Assembly: GCA_019420505.1 (NCBI GenBank) | Contig: JAHZHC010000027.1 | Coordinates: 1 to 64,000, forward strand | DNA from: Ruminococcus sp. | GTDB lineage: Bacteria > Bacillota > Clostridia > Oscillospirales > Ruminococcaceae | Direction: 5' to 3' | DNA length: 64,000 nucleotides | Shown here: positions 44,635 through 53,710 of the stretch, piece by piece | How positions within the stretch are numbered: the first letter of the stretch is position 1 | Layout: the number at the start of each line of letters is the position of its first letter | Notes under the pieces: model-generated | What the model saw: the letters and a program-made list of their open reading frames with translations, nothing else | Databases searched by the model: none | What the model was told of the DNA's origin: nothing | Position numbers and translations under genes: made by a program

Positions 44635-44981
44635 AACACTTAAAATAATAAGGATTTTCTATTTATTTAAGTGTTTATCAGTAAATATGAACTTTATTTC
44701 AAAATAAGTTATCAAAGTACATGGGTTAGTTTTATGGTCATGCACTAAGATCTCAACGGTACAGGATCGAAAAATGAAAACTTATTTTGAGTAAAAACCA
44801 TCTCTCTTCGATATTTGTTATGTGCCTATAAAGCTGTCATTAGGCCTGAAACAAAGGAATTTTAGGATTATTCCAAGGTATCTTCTTAAGGATTGTTTTT
44901 AAGCTGTGAAATTCAATCCTTTTTAAAACATGTATTCATATTTACTGGCAAAAGGCGCATTTAATGCGCCTTTTTGTTTTT
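44635..44981 (+). ncRNA. Candidate structured non-coding RNA, about 345 nt
   Basis: Bounded by a full consensus promoter and a strong terminator (AAGGCGCAT/ATGCGCCTT, 44952-44960 with 44964-44972, then TTTTTGTTTTT). Inside, only open frames of a few codons occur and none has an RBS. Predicted pairings: AAACACTTAAA with TTTAAGTGTTT (about 44634-44677); TCAAAATAAGTT with AACTTATTTTGA (about 44699-44790) enclosing CATG/CATG and GATC/GATC; GCCTA with TAGGC (about 44824-44845); AAGGATTG with CAATCCTT (about 44888-44921). Core motifs of tmRNA, RNase P RNA and SRP RNA were not found. Function unknown. Confidence 0.6.
44952..44981 (+). terminator. Terminator of the orphan transcript, overlapping the Crp/Fnr gene end
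   Basis: A 9-bp stem with a 3-nt loop, then TTTTTGTTTTT. The stop codon of the minus-strand Crp/Fnr gene lies in the loop (44963-44961), so the last codons of that gene encode one arm. Confidence 0.88.
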
Positions 44982-45635
44982 AAGAACAAACTTATTTTTA
45001 TGAAAATCCAATATACCTTTGTCCCTCAATTTACAAAGCTGTGCGGACATTGCACTTCTTTCAACGGAAAGATAATCTGCAAGTTCTTGTCGGTTAAAGG
45101 GAATTGAAAAAGAATTGCTTCCTGCTTTTTGAGCCTGAGAGGAGAGGTATGAAAGCAATTTCTCCTGTGTAGTCCGTTTGGTCAAAATACGAATTTTCTG
45201 GTTTAGAATAAGATTTTTATTCGCCATGATTTTTAGCATATTATGTGATAATTTAAAGTGCAAGGTTTCTGGTATAAAATCAAGTGAAAACAATTCCCTG
45301 AAATTAATCAGAATAATCTCCGACGGCTGTGATGTTAAGACGCTTACTGGAAGAGATCGGGTTTCGGAACAGGCAAAGGCTTCGCCGAATATTTCGCCTT
45401 CATTTATATGTTCAATAATATTTTTGTTTCCATAAAAATCTTCTTTAATAATTTCGACCTGACCAAAAACAACTATGCCGATAAATTGTGCAGAATTTCC
45501 TGACAAAAAGACTGTTTCATTATTTTTATAATTTTTTATATTTACAAAAGAGCTTTTAAGAAGGTTTTCTATTTCATTTTCATTTATATTTTTAAAAAGC
45601 TCTGTATTTCCTAAAATTTCAATGTAATTTTTCAT
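44961..45635 (-). CDS. Crp/Fnr-family transcriptional regulator
   Basis: A 224-residue regulator. The cNMP-binding-like beta-roll covers about 15-120 (FLSGNSAQFIGIVVFGQVEI, then NEGEIFGEAFACSE), a dimer helix follows (about 125-150), and the winged-helix DNA-binding domain is near 170-215 with IPFNRQELADYLSVERSAMS as its helix-turn-helix. There is no N-terminal Cys cluster, so oxygen sensing by an Fnr-type iron-sulphur centre is unlikely. RBS GAGGA. It is divergent from the ferredoxin gene, and a TGTTGT-type palindrome between them is the probable binding site. Members with this neighbour often control hybrid-cluster protein or nitrosative-stress genes; that link is inferred. Confidence 0.9.
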   Translation of the reverse strand: MKNYIEILGNTELFKNINENEIENLLKSSFVNIKNYKNNETVFLSGNSAQFIGIVVFGQVEIIKEDFYGNKNIIEHINEGEIFGEAFACSETRSLPVSVLTSQPSEIILINFRELFSLDFIPETLHFKLSHNMLKIMANKNLILNQKIRILTKRTTQEKLLSYLSSQAQKAGSNSFSIPFNRQELADYLSVERSAMSAQLCKLRDKGILDFHKNKFVLKNKKAH

Positions 45636-45647
45636 ATAATCCTCTTT

Positions 45648-45667
45648 TCTGTTGTAAAAACAACAGA
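45648..45667. promoter_or_regulatory. Probable Crp/Fnr-type operator
   Basis: A perfect palindrome TCTGTTGT-AAAA-ACAACAGA centred between 45657 and 45658. It lies about 15 bases after the expected start of the regulator transcript and at -41.5 relative to a TATAAT (45687-45692) facing the ferredoxin gene. Confidence 0.78.
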
Positions 45668-45679
45668 GTTTTTATTGTT

Positions 45680-45708
45680 ATTATATTATAATAATGCTGC
45701 AAGGTCAA
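45680..45708 (-). promoter_or_regulatory. Promoter of the Crp/Fnr gene
   Basis: Minus strand TTGACC (45708-45703), 17 bp, TATAAT (45685-45680). Confidence 0.75.
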
Positions 45709-45740
45709 GTGATTTTGGATAAATTACGGAGGTTATAATA

Positions 45741-46439
45741 ATGATAAGAAAAATTATAAAAATAGATGAAGAAAAATGTAATGGCTGCGGATTGTGTGCA
45801 AAGGCTTGCCATGAGGGTGCAATTGGTATGGTTGACGGAAAGGCAAAGCTTTTAAGAGATGATTACTGTGACGGGCTGGGCGATTGTCTGCCAAGCTGTC
45901 CGACGGGGGCTATTGCTTTTGAAGAGCGGGAAGCTTTGGAATACAATGAAGAGGCAGTTAAAGCCAATCAGATGAAAAAACAGGGCAAGTCTTTAGCCTG
46001 CGGCTGTCAGGGAACACATTCAAGGATCATTGATCGTTCTTTTGTTAAAGAGGATAGCTTTTCTGTTCAGGCTCAGAGCAGGCTTTCGCAATGGCCGGTT
46101 CAGATCAAGCTTGTTCCTGTAAATGCACCGTATTTTGACAGCGAAGATTTACTTATTGCGGCAGACTGCACGGCTTATGCTTATGGAGATTTTCATAACA
46201 GATTCATTAAAAACAAAATTACTTTGATTGGTTGTCCTAAGCTTGATCAAGGTGATTATTCAGAAAAGCTTTATGAAATCATTAAAGGCAATAATATTAA
46301 GAGTGTAACGGTTGTAAGAATGGAGGTCCCTTGCTGCGGAGGAATTGAAAACGCTGTTATAAGTGCACTTAAAAAAAGCGGTAAATTTATTCCATGGCAG
46401 GTCGTAACTATCGGCACAGATGGAAAAATAGTTGAATAA
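45741..46439 (+). CDS. 4Fe-4S dicluster ferredoxin-type protein
   Basis: A 232-residue iron-sulphur protein. The N-terminal bacterial ferredoxin domain has CNGCGLCAKAC (about 13-23) and CDGLGDCLPSC (about 43-53), which with conserved spacing bind two [4Fe-4S] clusters. A second region of about 150 residues has further Cys in CGCQG, a GCPKLD segment and VPCCGG, which could hold another cluster or a redox disulphide. This layout is that of the ferredoxin-like proteins found next to Crp/Fnr regulators and hybrid-cluster proteins in clostridia. RBS GGAGG. It is monocistronic; no hcp gene is in the window. Confidence 0.9.
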   Translation: MIRKIIKIDEEKCNGCGLCAKACHEGAIGMVDGKAKLLRDDYCDGLGDCLPSCPTGAIAFEEREALEYNEEAVKANQMKKQGKSLACGCQGTHSRIIDRSFVKEDSFSVQAQSRLSQWPVQIKLVPVNAPYFDSEDLLIAADCTAYAYGDFHNRFIKNKITLIGCPKLDQGDYSEKLYEIIKGNNIKSVTVVRMEVPCCGGIENAVISALKKSGKFIPWQVVTIGTDGKIVE

Positions 46440-46444
46440 AAATC

Positions 46445-46483
46445 AATCTGCACATTCCATAATAGGTTTGTGCAGATTTTTTT
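46445..46483 (+). terminator. Terminator of the ferredoxin gene
   Basis: Nine-base stem AATCTGCAC/GTGCAGATT (46445-46453 with 46470-46478) then T run. Confidence 0.85.
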
Positions 46484-46601
46484 GGTTATTCTTTTGTGTT
46501 GTTTTTTTCTGATCATATACTTGCTGCTCATTAAGGAATAAGCTAAAAATATAAAAAGAAAACTTGATTTATAGAAAATAAAATAGCTTTTAAAATGTTA
46601 A

Positions 46602-47312
46602 TTACACGATAATTTTGTCCAACACTTCTCCTACTTTTTCGTGTATCACAAGGTCGCAGGAAGAATCCATAGGAGTTTTATCACGGTTTATAAGAATAAG
46701 ATTGTTGCCTTTGAAATACCTGATAAAACCGGCGGCAGGGTATACGGTAAGGGAAGTTCCGGCAATTATTAATGTATCGCAGTTTGAAATTGCTGATAAG
46801 GCGCTGTTTACGGTTGAATTATCAAGACCTTCCTCATACAGCACCACATCGGGTTTTATAATACCGCCGCACGTACATCGTGGAATTCCGCTGCTTTTCA
46901 GCATAAATTCGGCATTAAATTCTTTATGGCATTTCATACAGTAATTTCTATGAACAGAGCCGTGAAGTTCAAATACATTATGGTTTCCTGCAAGCTGGTG
47001 AAGCCCATCAATGTTCTGAGTCACAACAGCAGTTAATTTACCGGACCTTTCAAGTTCGGCAAGTTTTAGGTGAGCCTTATTTGGTTTTGCATTCAGGCAT
47101 AGCATTTTGTCACGGTAAAACCTATAGAATTCCTCGGTATTACTCATAAAAAATGAATGGCTGAGAATCTCTTCAGGCGGATAGTCATACTTCAGGTTAT
47201 ATAGTCCGTCAACTGAACGAAAATCGGGTATGCCGCTTTCCGTTGACACTCCTGCGCCGCCGAAGAAGACTATACTTTTACTTTGATTTATGATAGCTTG
47301 TAATTCGTTCAT
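46602..47312 (-). CDS. cobB: NAD-dependent protein deacylase, Sir2 family
   Basis: Removes acetyl or other acyl groups from protein lysines, consuming NAD. The 236 residues carry the Rossmann signature GAGVSTESGIPDFR (19-32), the NAD and catalytic segments TQNIDGLHQLAG and ELHGSVH (catalytic His), a Cys4 zinc module (CMKCHKEF and RCTCGG), and the C-terminal GTSLTVYPAAGF motif. Tyr and Arg of the desuccinylase subgroup were not positively identified, so acyl preference is open. It lies alone between the ferredoxin terminator and pyrG, transcribed in the same direction as pyrG but not obviously cotranscribed. Confidence 0.94.
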   Translation of the reverse strand: MNELQAIINQSKSIVFFGGAGVSTESGIPDFRSVDGLYNLKYDYPPEEILSHSFFMSNTEEFYRFYRDKMLCLNAKPNKAHLKLAELERSGKLTAVVTQNIDGLHQLAGNHNVFELHGSVHRNYCMKCHKEFNAEFMLKSSGIPRCTCGGIIKPDVVLYEEGLDNSTVNSALSAISNCDTLIIAGTSLTVYPAAGFIRYFKGNNLILINRDKTPMDSSCDLVIHEKVGEVLDKIIV

Positions 47313-47508
47313 GTTATTCCTTCTTTCAAAAAATAATCTGAAACATTATGACGCTTTTTTATAGGAGCAAAGTTTATCATTAAGTTTGACAGGAGTTTTT
47401 GTATTTTGGATTTCAGTAGGGATTGTTAAACTGAAATTCTATAATATTCGTCATCTAAGAGGCGAGAGACATTGTCTTCAGGTTATAATCAAGGATTCAA
47501 GATGAGAA

Positions 47509-47540
47509 TACAAAAAAGCGTCTCAAAAGAGGCGCTTTTA
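47509..47540 (-). terminator. Terminator of pyrG
   Basis: Stem AAAGCGTCTC/GAGGCGCTTT around AAAA (47514-47537), followed on the minus strand by a T run. Confidence 0.85.
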
Positions 47541-47545
47541 AAGTA

Positions 47546-49192
<1,647 letters not shown>

Positions 49193-49221
49193 TTACACAA
49201 TTTGCACATACCTTATTTACT

Positions 49222-49250
49222 ATCATAACAAATTTTTTTACAAATGGCAA
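49222..49250 (-). promoter_or_regulatory. Promoter of pyrG
   Basis: Minus strand TTGCCA (49250-49245), 17 bp, TATGAT (49227-49222). Confidence 0.7.
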
Positions 49251-49437
49251 GGGGTTTAGAATAATTTCTATGACTTTTTTTATTTTCTCCGTATAAAGAA
49301 CAAACAATAATATATTTATGGAATAAATGGAGTATAATACTTAATATTATAAAAGAAAATATCAAGACTTAATGGTTTATTAATTATTATTAATAAAATT
49401 GGTATAAAAAAATACAGAAATTTGTCATAAAAGGTTG
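49251..49437. other. A+T-rich intergenic stretch between pyrG and the LCP gene
   Basis: No gene, repeat or convincing hairpin was seen between the two divergent promoters. Confidence 0.55.
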
Positions 49438-49466
49438 TTGTAATTTAATTTGAAATGTTATATAAT
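49438..49466 (+). promoter_or_regulatory. Promoter of the LCP gene
   Basis: TTGTAA 49438-49443, 17 bp, TATAAT 49461-49466. Confidence 0.65.
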
Positions 49467-49599
49467 TATAGTATGTATTTTGTGATCTTTTTGGATTTTT
49501 AAAGTTTATTTTTGACATTTCAAGGGGATTAAACTTGTCGGGAATAAGATGTTGATTGCGTTATCTGTAATCTTCAAATCATCAGAAATGAGGTTAGGT

Positions 49600-51288
49600 A
49601 TGTCAGAAAACAATAATCCGATAAACAGAGATAATGGTGTTCAGGATGAAGAATTTCAAAATATGCTTAAAGAAGTGTTTGGACAGAAAGAAAAGATAAT
49701 TAATAATAGATTCAATGATTCGGATATAAGACCTGCTGAAAATAAGACAGCTAAGAATGATTCAAAAAAAATGCAGGATAAAAGGCCTGTGCGCCGTAAT
49801 GATATTAATCAAGGGAGCAGGAATGTTTCAAAAAATCTGAATTCTTCTGAGAACAGAAGACCTTCAGGAAACAGGAAGCCGTCGGCAAGCGGCAACGTGA
49901 AACGTCCTGCTTCTTCAAATCCTAATGCAAGGCCTCAAAGAGCAAATAATGAAAGCAATGCACGTAAGCCGCTTGAAAAAAGGGCGTCGTCTTCGGCAAA
50001 TATGAAACGTACTGAGGCACATGGAAAATTGGCAAGACCGTCTGCTGTACCGGCAAAAAAAGTTATTGATGAAACAGCTATAAATAACAAAACTTCTGAA
50101 AAGAAAAAAAGCGGCGGAAAGCTTCTGAGAGGAAAAGACGGAAAGCCGCTTACCGGAAAACAAAAAGCTATCAGGATAACAGCGATAATTCTTGCGGCTA
50201 TTTTAATATTGTGTTTATTAGGTTATTGTGTTTATCATTTTTATTATTCCTTATTCGGGAGATATCACGGAGAAAGAAATAACGGTGAGTATTTATATAA
50301 CAGCAGTGATTATACAAATGAATCTGATACTATGACTCCTGAAGAGGCTGAGGCGGCACTTAAGAAACAGCTTGAGGGTACTGCAACTGAGCTTATGAAG
50401 GATAAGGATGTCATGAATATTCTTCTTATTGGTGAGGATCTTCGTGATACAGAAAGTGAAGAACGTGGTAACACTGATGTCATGATGATGATATCTCTTA
50501 ATAAAAAGAATAAGACTATTACTATGACGTCCTTTATGAGAGATGCCTGGGTTTATATTGACGGATACGGACAGGCAAAGCTTAATGCTGCATACTGGGT
50601 GGACGGTCCTGAGCTTCTTAAAAATACCATTCAGGATTATTACGGCGTTTCTATTGACAGGTATGTAATTGTAAACTTTGAATCGTTTATAAAAATTATA
50701 GATGCTCTTGATGGAATTGACATGCAGGTTACCGATGAAGAAGCTGAGGGAATGAAAGCTCCTATGGCAGAGCAGAATAATATTCTCGGCAACAAAAAGG
50801 GTACAGATTATCTTTCAAAGGGCGGAAAAATAAGGCTTAACGGAAATCAGGCGCTTGCCTTCGCACGACTGAGGTATGTTGGCAATGCTGACTATGAGCG
50901 TACTGAACGTCAGAGAAGAGTTATTACTGAGATAATCAAAGAGTCTAAAAATCTGAGCTTGGTTGAAATTGACAGCCTTTTAAAAGAGGTGCTTCCGGAT
51001 GTTAAAATTGATTTAACAGAGGGTGAAGTTGCTTCATTGTTGCTCAACTGTTTTGATTATATGAATTATACTATTCAGGAGCTCAGGATTCCGGCTGATG
51101 ATATGTTCAGTGAACAGATCATAAATGGTCTTTCTGTACTTTGTCCTGATTTTACGGCAAATACAAGAAAAATTATTGAGACGGTTTATGGTCAGGAAGC
51201 TTTGGATCTGTATGATAAACAAAATCCGCAGGCGGTTCAAACATATAATGATTACAATGCTTATGGCGGTTATAATTACGGATATTGA
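49600..51288 (+). CDS. LytR-CpsA-Psr (LCP) family cell-wall glycopolymer ligase
   Basis: Membrane enzyme that transfers lipid-linked glycopolymers such as teichoic acid or capsule onto peptidoglycan. Of 562 residues, the first 190 are cytoplasmic, basic, low-complexity and rich in Asn, Arg, Ser and Pro; one transmembrane helix follows (about 193-215), then the extracellular LCP domain (about 265-430) with NILLIGEDLRD, GNTDVMMMISL, MTSFMRDAWVYIDGYG, and the conserved Arg motif ALAFARLRYVGNADYERTER. The ATG at 49600 is six bases after GAGG. The long disordered cytoplasmic tail is longer than in most LCP proteins and could be a phosphorylation or protein-binding region. Confidence 0.93.
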   Translation: MSENNNPINRDNGVQDEEFQNMLKEVFGQKEKIINNRFNDSDIRPAENKTAKNDSKKMQDKRPVRRNDINQGSRNVSKNLNSSENRRPSGNRKPSASGNVKRPASSNPNARPQRANNESNARKPLEKRASSSANMKRTEAHGKLARPSAVPAKKVIDETAINNKTSEKKKSGGKLLRGKDGKPLTGKQKAIRITAIILAAILILCLLGYCVYHFYYSLFGRYHGERNNGEYLYNSSDYTNESDTMTPEEAEAALKKQLEGTATELMKDKDVMNILLIGEDLRDTESEERGNTDVMMMISLNKKNKTITMTSFMRDAWVYIDGYGQAKLNAAYWVDGPELLKNTIQDYYGVSIDRYVIVNFESFIKIIDALDGIDMQVTDEEAEGMKAPMAEQNNILGNKKGTDYLSKGGKIRLNGNQALAFARLRYVGNADYERTERQRRVITEIIKESKNLSLVEIDSLLKEVLPDVKIDLTEGEVASLLLNCFDYMNYTIQELRIPADDMFSEQIINGLSVLCPDFTANTRKIIETVYGQEALDLYDKQNPQAVQTYNDYNAYGGYNYGY

Positions 51289-51295
51289 TTTATTG

Positions 51296-51320
51296 GGGCG
51301 GATTATTCCGCCCTTTCTTT
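51296..51320 (+). terminator. Possible terminator or attenuator after the LCP gene
   Basis: GGGCGG/CCGCCC (51296-51301 with 51308-51313) then TTTCTTT, only 27 bases before the next start codon. Confidence 0.55.
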
Positions 51321-51339
51321 AGATAAGGGGAAATGAAAC

Positions 51340-52041
51340 ATGGCATTTGTAGAATTTAAGAACGTTGTGAAACAGTATCAGATGGGAGAGGTTACAATAA
51401 AGGCTTCGGACGGAGTTGATTTTGAAATTGAAAAAGGAGAGTTTGTTGTTATTGTTGGCGCAAGCGGAGCAGGAAAAACCACAATTCTGAATATGTTAGG
51501 CGGAATGGATACCTGTGACAGCGGAAAAATAATTGTTGACGGCAGGAATATAGCTGGATTTAACCGCCGTCAGCTTACGGAATATCGAAGATATGACATC
51601 GGTTTTGTTTTTCAATTTTATAATCTTGTTACCAATCTTACGGCAAAGGAAAACGTAGAGCTTTCTGTTCAGATTTGTCCTGACGCTTTAGATCCGTCAG
51701 AAGTTCTGAAAAGTGTGGGACTTCAGGAAAGAGAGAATAATTTTCCTTCACAGCTTTCAGGGGGAGAACAGCAAAGAGTTTCTATTGCCAGAGCGCTTGC
51801 AAAACGTCCGAAGCTTTTACTTTGTGACGAACCTACGGGGGCGTTGGATTATAACACCGGAAAAACGATATTGAAGCTTCTTTGGGATACTTGTCGAAAA
51901 AATAACATGACCGTTATAGTTATTACACATAATTCGGCTATTGCTCCTATGGCGGACAGAATTATAAGTGTAAAAAACAGCAGGGTTGATCAGGTTTTAA
52001 TCAATAAAAATCCCAAAAATGTTGAAGATATAGAGTGGTAA
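51340..52041 (+). CDS. ABC transporter ATP-binding protein, LolD/MacB type, without a permease
   Basis: A 233-residue ATPase with Walker A GASGAGKT (40-47), signature LSGGEQQR, Walker [13 protein letters not shown] and switch His in VITHNSAI. The GALD sequence and overall pattern place it with the LolD/MacB/BceA group, which normally sits directly before a large FtsX-like permease gene. Here the downstream gene is a convergent XRE protein, and a terminator follows 10-20 bases after the stop. No permease gene is in the window, so its partner must be encoded elsewhere or has been lost. RBS AAGGGG. It is close to the LCP gene and may be transcribed with it. Confidence 0.9.
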   Translation: MAFVEFKNVVKQYQMGEVTIKASDGVDFEIEKGEFVVIVGASGAGKTTILNMLGGMDTCDSGKIIVDGRNIAGFNRRQLTEYRRYDIGFVFQFYNLVTNLTAKENVELSVQICPDALDPSEVLKSVGLQERENNFPSQLSGGEQQRVSIARALAKRPKLLLCDEPTGALDYNTGKTILKLLWDTCRKNNMTVIVITHNSAIAPMADRIISVKNSRVDQVLINKNPKNVEDIEW

Positions 52042-52051
52042 GAAGCAAAAG

Positions 52052-52085
52052 CATAAAAAAAGAGACGTTAGTGTCTCTTTTTTTA
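52052..52085. terminator. Bidirectional terminator
   Basis: AGAGAC/GTCTCT (52061-52066 with 52073-52078) with an A run before and a T run after, serving the ABC gene and the convergent XRE gene. Confidence 0.82.
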
Positions 52086-53090
52086 TTTCTTATTTTTTAA
52101 TTCAAATATTATTCCTCCCAGGGAAAAAATCAATGCCAAAGCTATGCAGACAGCAAATATTGAAAACATTATATTTGCATTTATATAAGCTTCATTGCTC
52201 CATTCAGAGAAATTAACAGTTTCAATTCTGAACGGATGCTTTTCAAAAACGGTAAGCATTATAGGTCTTTGAAGGATCACCCAAATACCGCTTGTAATTA
52301 AGCAAATTGATGTTTTAAAAAAGCTGTTTATTTTTAGATACCGTATTGTGATCAGCAATGCCCATGGCAGGGTTATTTCAAATGCATATATTTTCAAAGC
52401 GTCAGCGTTTTTTAATTTAGATACGGCAATAATCAGAACAAGCAATAGGAGTGAATCAATTGCAAGGCTCATAAATCCACGGTTATTTCTAATAAATCTT
52501 GGGAACAATCCGGATTTAAAGATAAACGGTGCAAATATGACGGAAAGTCCGAATGTTACGGCGAGAATAGTTGTTAATAACCAATCGCCTCCGTTATATA
52601 TACGACATGTAATCAGTAATGAATTTAATGATAACCAAAAAGCAGCTAATGTCCAAAGACTTTTGTATTTTTTAATTAATAACGGTAAATTCAATAAAGA
52701 AAATACCATTAATTCTGATGACAGCACAATAAAAAACCATGTTGGCTTATGGTTTGATATCATATCTGTAATGAAGCATGGTATCAATGAACCTGCGTAT
52801 GCTAAAAAGCAGATTATAAAATAAATATGGACTGTTTTTTTATAGCTTTTTGCTTGATTTTCTATTTCCCTTTGGCGATAATCATCACTGGCAGTTAAAA
52901 GCTCATGCTCTGAAATAGAAAGTACTTCGCAAATGCCTTGTATCATTGAAATATCAGGATAAGAAACTCCACGTTCCCATTTACTTATTGCGGATTCTGT
53001 TAAAAAAAGCTGTTTTGCCATTTCCTTTTGTGAAAGGCCGGCTTGTTTACGTTTGCTCTGAATAAATTTTCCTAATGTTGTTTTTTCCAT
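52083..53090 (-). CDS. XRE-family regulator with a multi-pass membrane domain
   Basis: A 335-residue protein. Residues about 5-60 are a Cro/C1-type helix-turn-helix (LGKFIQSKRKQAGLSQKEMA, then LTESAISKWERGVSYPDI). From about 85 to 330 it has about eight predicted transmembrane helices with short loops. Such membrane-tethered XRE proteins are common in Firmicutes and are thought to respond to membrane or envelope signals, with the DNA-binding part in the cytoplasm. RBS AAAGGAG. A palindrome in its leader (TTCTGTT 53108-53114 / AACAGAA 53130-53136) could be an autoregulatory site. The membrane part matches no family I can name. Confidence 0.88.
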   Translation of the reverse strand: MEKTTLGKFIQSKRKQAGLSQKEMAKQLFLTESAISKWERGVSYPDISMIQGICEVLSISEHELLTASDDYRQREIENQAKSYKKTVHIYFIICFLAYAGSLIPCFITDMISNHKPTWFFIVLSSELMVFSLLNLPLLIKKYKSLWTLAAFWLSLNSLLITCRIYNGGDWLLTTILAVTFGLSVIFAPFIFKSGLFPRFIRNNRGFMSLAIDSLLLLVLIIAVSKLKNADALKIYAFEITLPWALLITIRYLKINSFFKTSICLITSGIWVILQRPIMLTVFEKHPFRIETVNFSEWSNEAYINANIMFSIFAVCIALALIFSLGGIIFELKNKK

Positions 53091-53107
53091 GAAATATTCT
53101 CCTTTGT

Positions 53108-53136
53108 TTCTGTTAACTGTTTATGTTAAAACAGAA
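53108..53136. promoter_or_regulatory. Inverted repeat in the leader of the membrane XRE gene
   Basis: Seven-base arms TTCTGTT and AACAGAA separated by 15 bp, between the -10 and the RBS. An autorepression site is possible but unproven. Confidence 0.45.
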
Positions 53137-53159
53137 CAACTAATTTCGGCCGTGAGTTG

Positions 53160-53188
53160 ATTATATCATCATGTTATTTTTATGTCAA
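53160..53188 (-). promoter_or_regulatory. Promoter of the membrane XRE gene
   Basis: Minus strand TTGACA (53188-53183), 17 bp, TATAAT (53165-53160). Confidence 0.82.
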
Positions 53189-53246
53189 TAAAATAACCCC
53201 GAAAATGTGCAAGACTGTTAAGCCAGTTGCGTATTTTCGGGGTTAT
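53186..53246 (-). terminator. Terminator of the copA-csoR operon
   Basis: A 14-bp stem (53193-53206 with 53233-53246, core ACCCCGAAAA) with a 26-nt loop, followed by TTTTATTG on the minus strand. It touches the -35 of the next gene. Confidence 0.8.
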
Positions 53247-53250
53247 CTGT

Positions 53251-53508
53251 TTATAGCTTATCAATAAGACCTACGAGTTCCTCAATTTTTTTATCGGCGT
53301 TATCGCTTTTCATTGCTTCGGCTACACAGCATTTCATATGGGCGGAAAGAATTTCTTTGTTTGCTTTTCTCAGTATAGCGTCAGCAGCCATTAACTGATT
53401 AGAAATGTCAATGCAATATCTGTCCTCGTCAATCATGCGAAGTATGCCGTCAATTTGACCTTTGGCTGTTTTGAGAAGTCTGGTTACCTTATTTTTATCA
53501 GCCTTCAT
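53251..53508 (-). CDS. csoR: Copper-sensing repressor CsoR
   Basis: An 85-residue all-helical repressor of the CsoR/RcnR/FrmR family. The Cu(I) ligands expected for CsoR are present with the correct spacing: C32, H57 and C61 (in RYCIDIS and SAHMKCCV). The N-terminal VTRLLKTAKGQIDGILRMI helix is the family signature. It is the second gene of the copper operon; its ATG lies inside the end of copA (11-bp overlap). A CsoR-type operator precedes copA, so copper should release the repressor and induce both genes. Confidence 0.93.
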   Translation of the reverse strand: MKADKNKVTRLLKTAKGQIDGILRMIDEDRYCIDISNQLMAADAILRKANKEILSAHMKCCVAEAMKSDNADKKIEELVGLIDKL

Positions 53509-53710
53509 TAATTTCTGTCACCTCATAGCCTTCAGACTCAACTGTATTCTTTAAGATCTCATCTGAAACATCTTTTGTTATAGTCAGATAAGCCGCTTTA
53601 TCCTCTAATGACACATCTGCTTCTACACCGTCAATGGCATTAAGGACTTTAGTCACTCTTCCTGTGCAGTGACCGCACATCATTCCTTCAATTTTCATTA
53701 CTTTTTTCAT
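53498..53710 (-). other. Possible internal translation start giving a free CopZ-like chaperone
   Basis: Within copA, the ATG at 53710 begins exactly the 70-residue C-terminal HMA domain (MKKVMKIEGMMCGHC). A good Shine-Dalgarno (GAAAGGA, 53726-53720) sits 9 bases upstream, in frame with the long protein. The product length equals that of CopZ. Production of a separate chaperone is inference. Confidence 0.55.

Noticed and set aside
44635..44981. Assignment of the orphan RNA as tmRNA, RNase P RNA or SRP RNA
   Set aside because: The conserved cores of these RNAs were looked for by eye and not found. A 6S-type RNA cannot be fully excluded but the multi-hairpin layout does not favour it.
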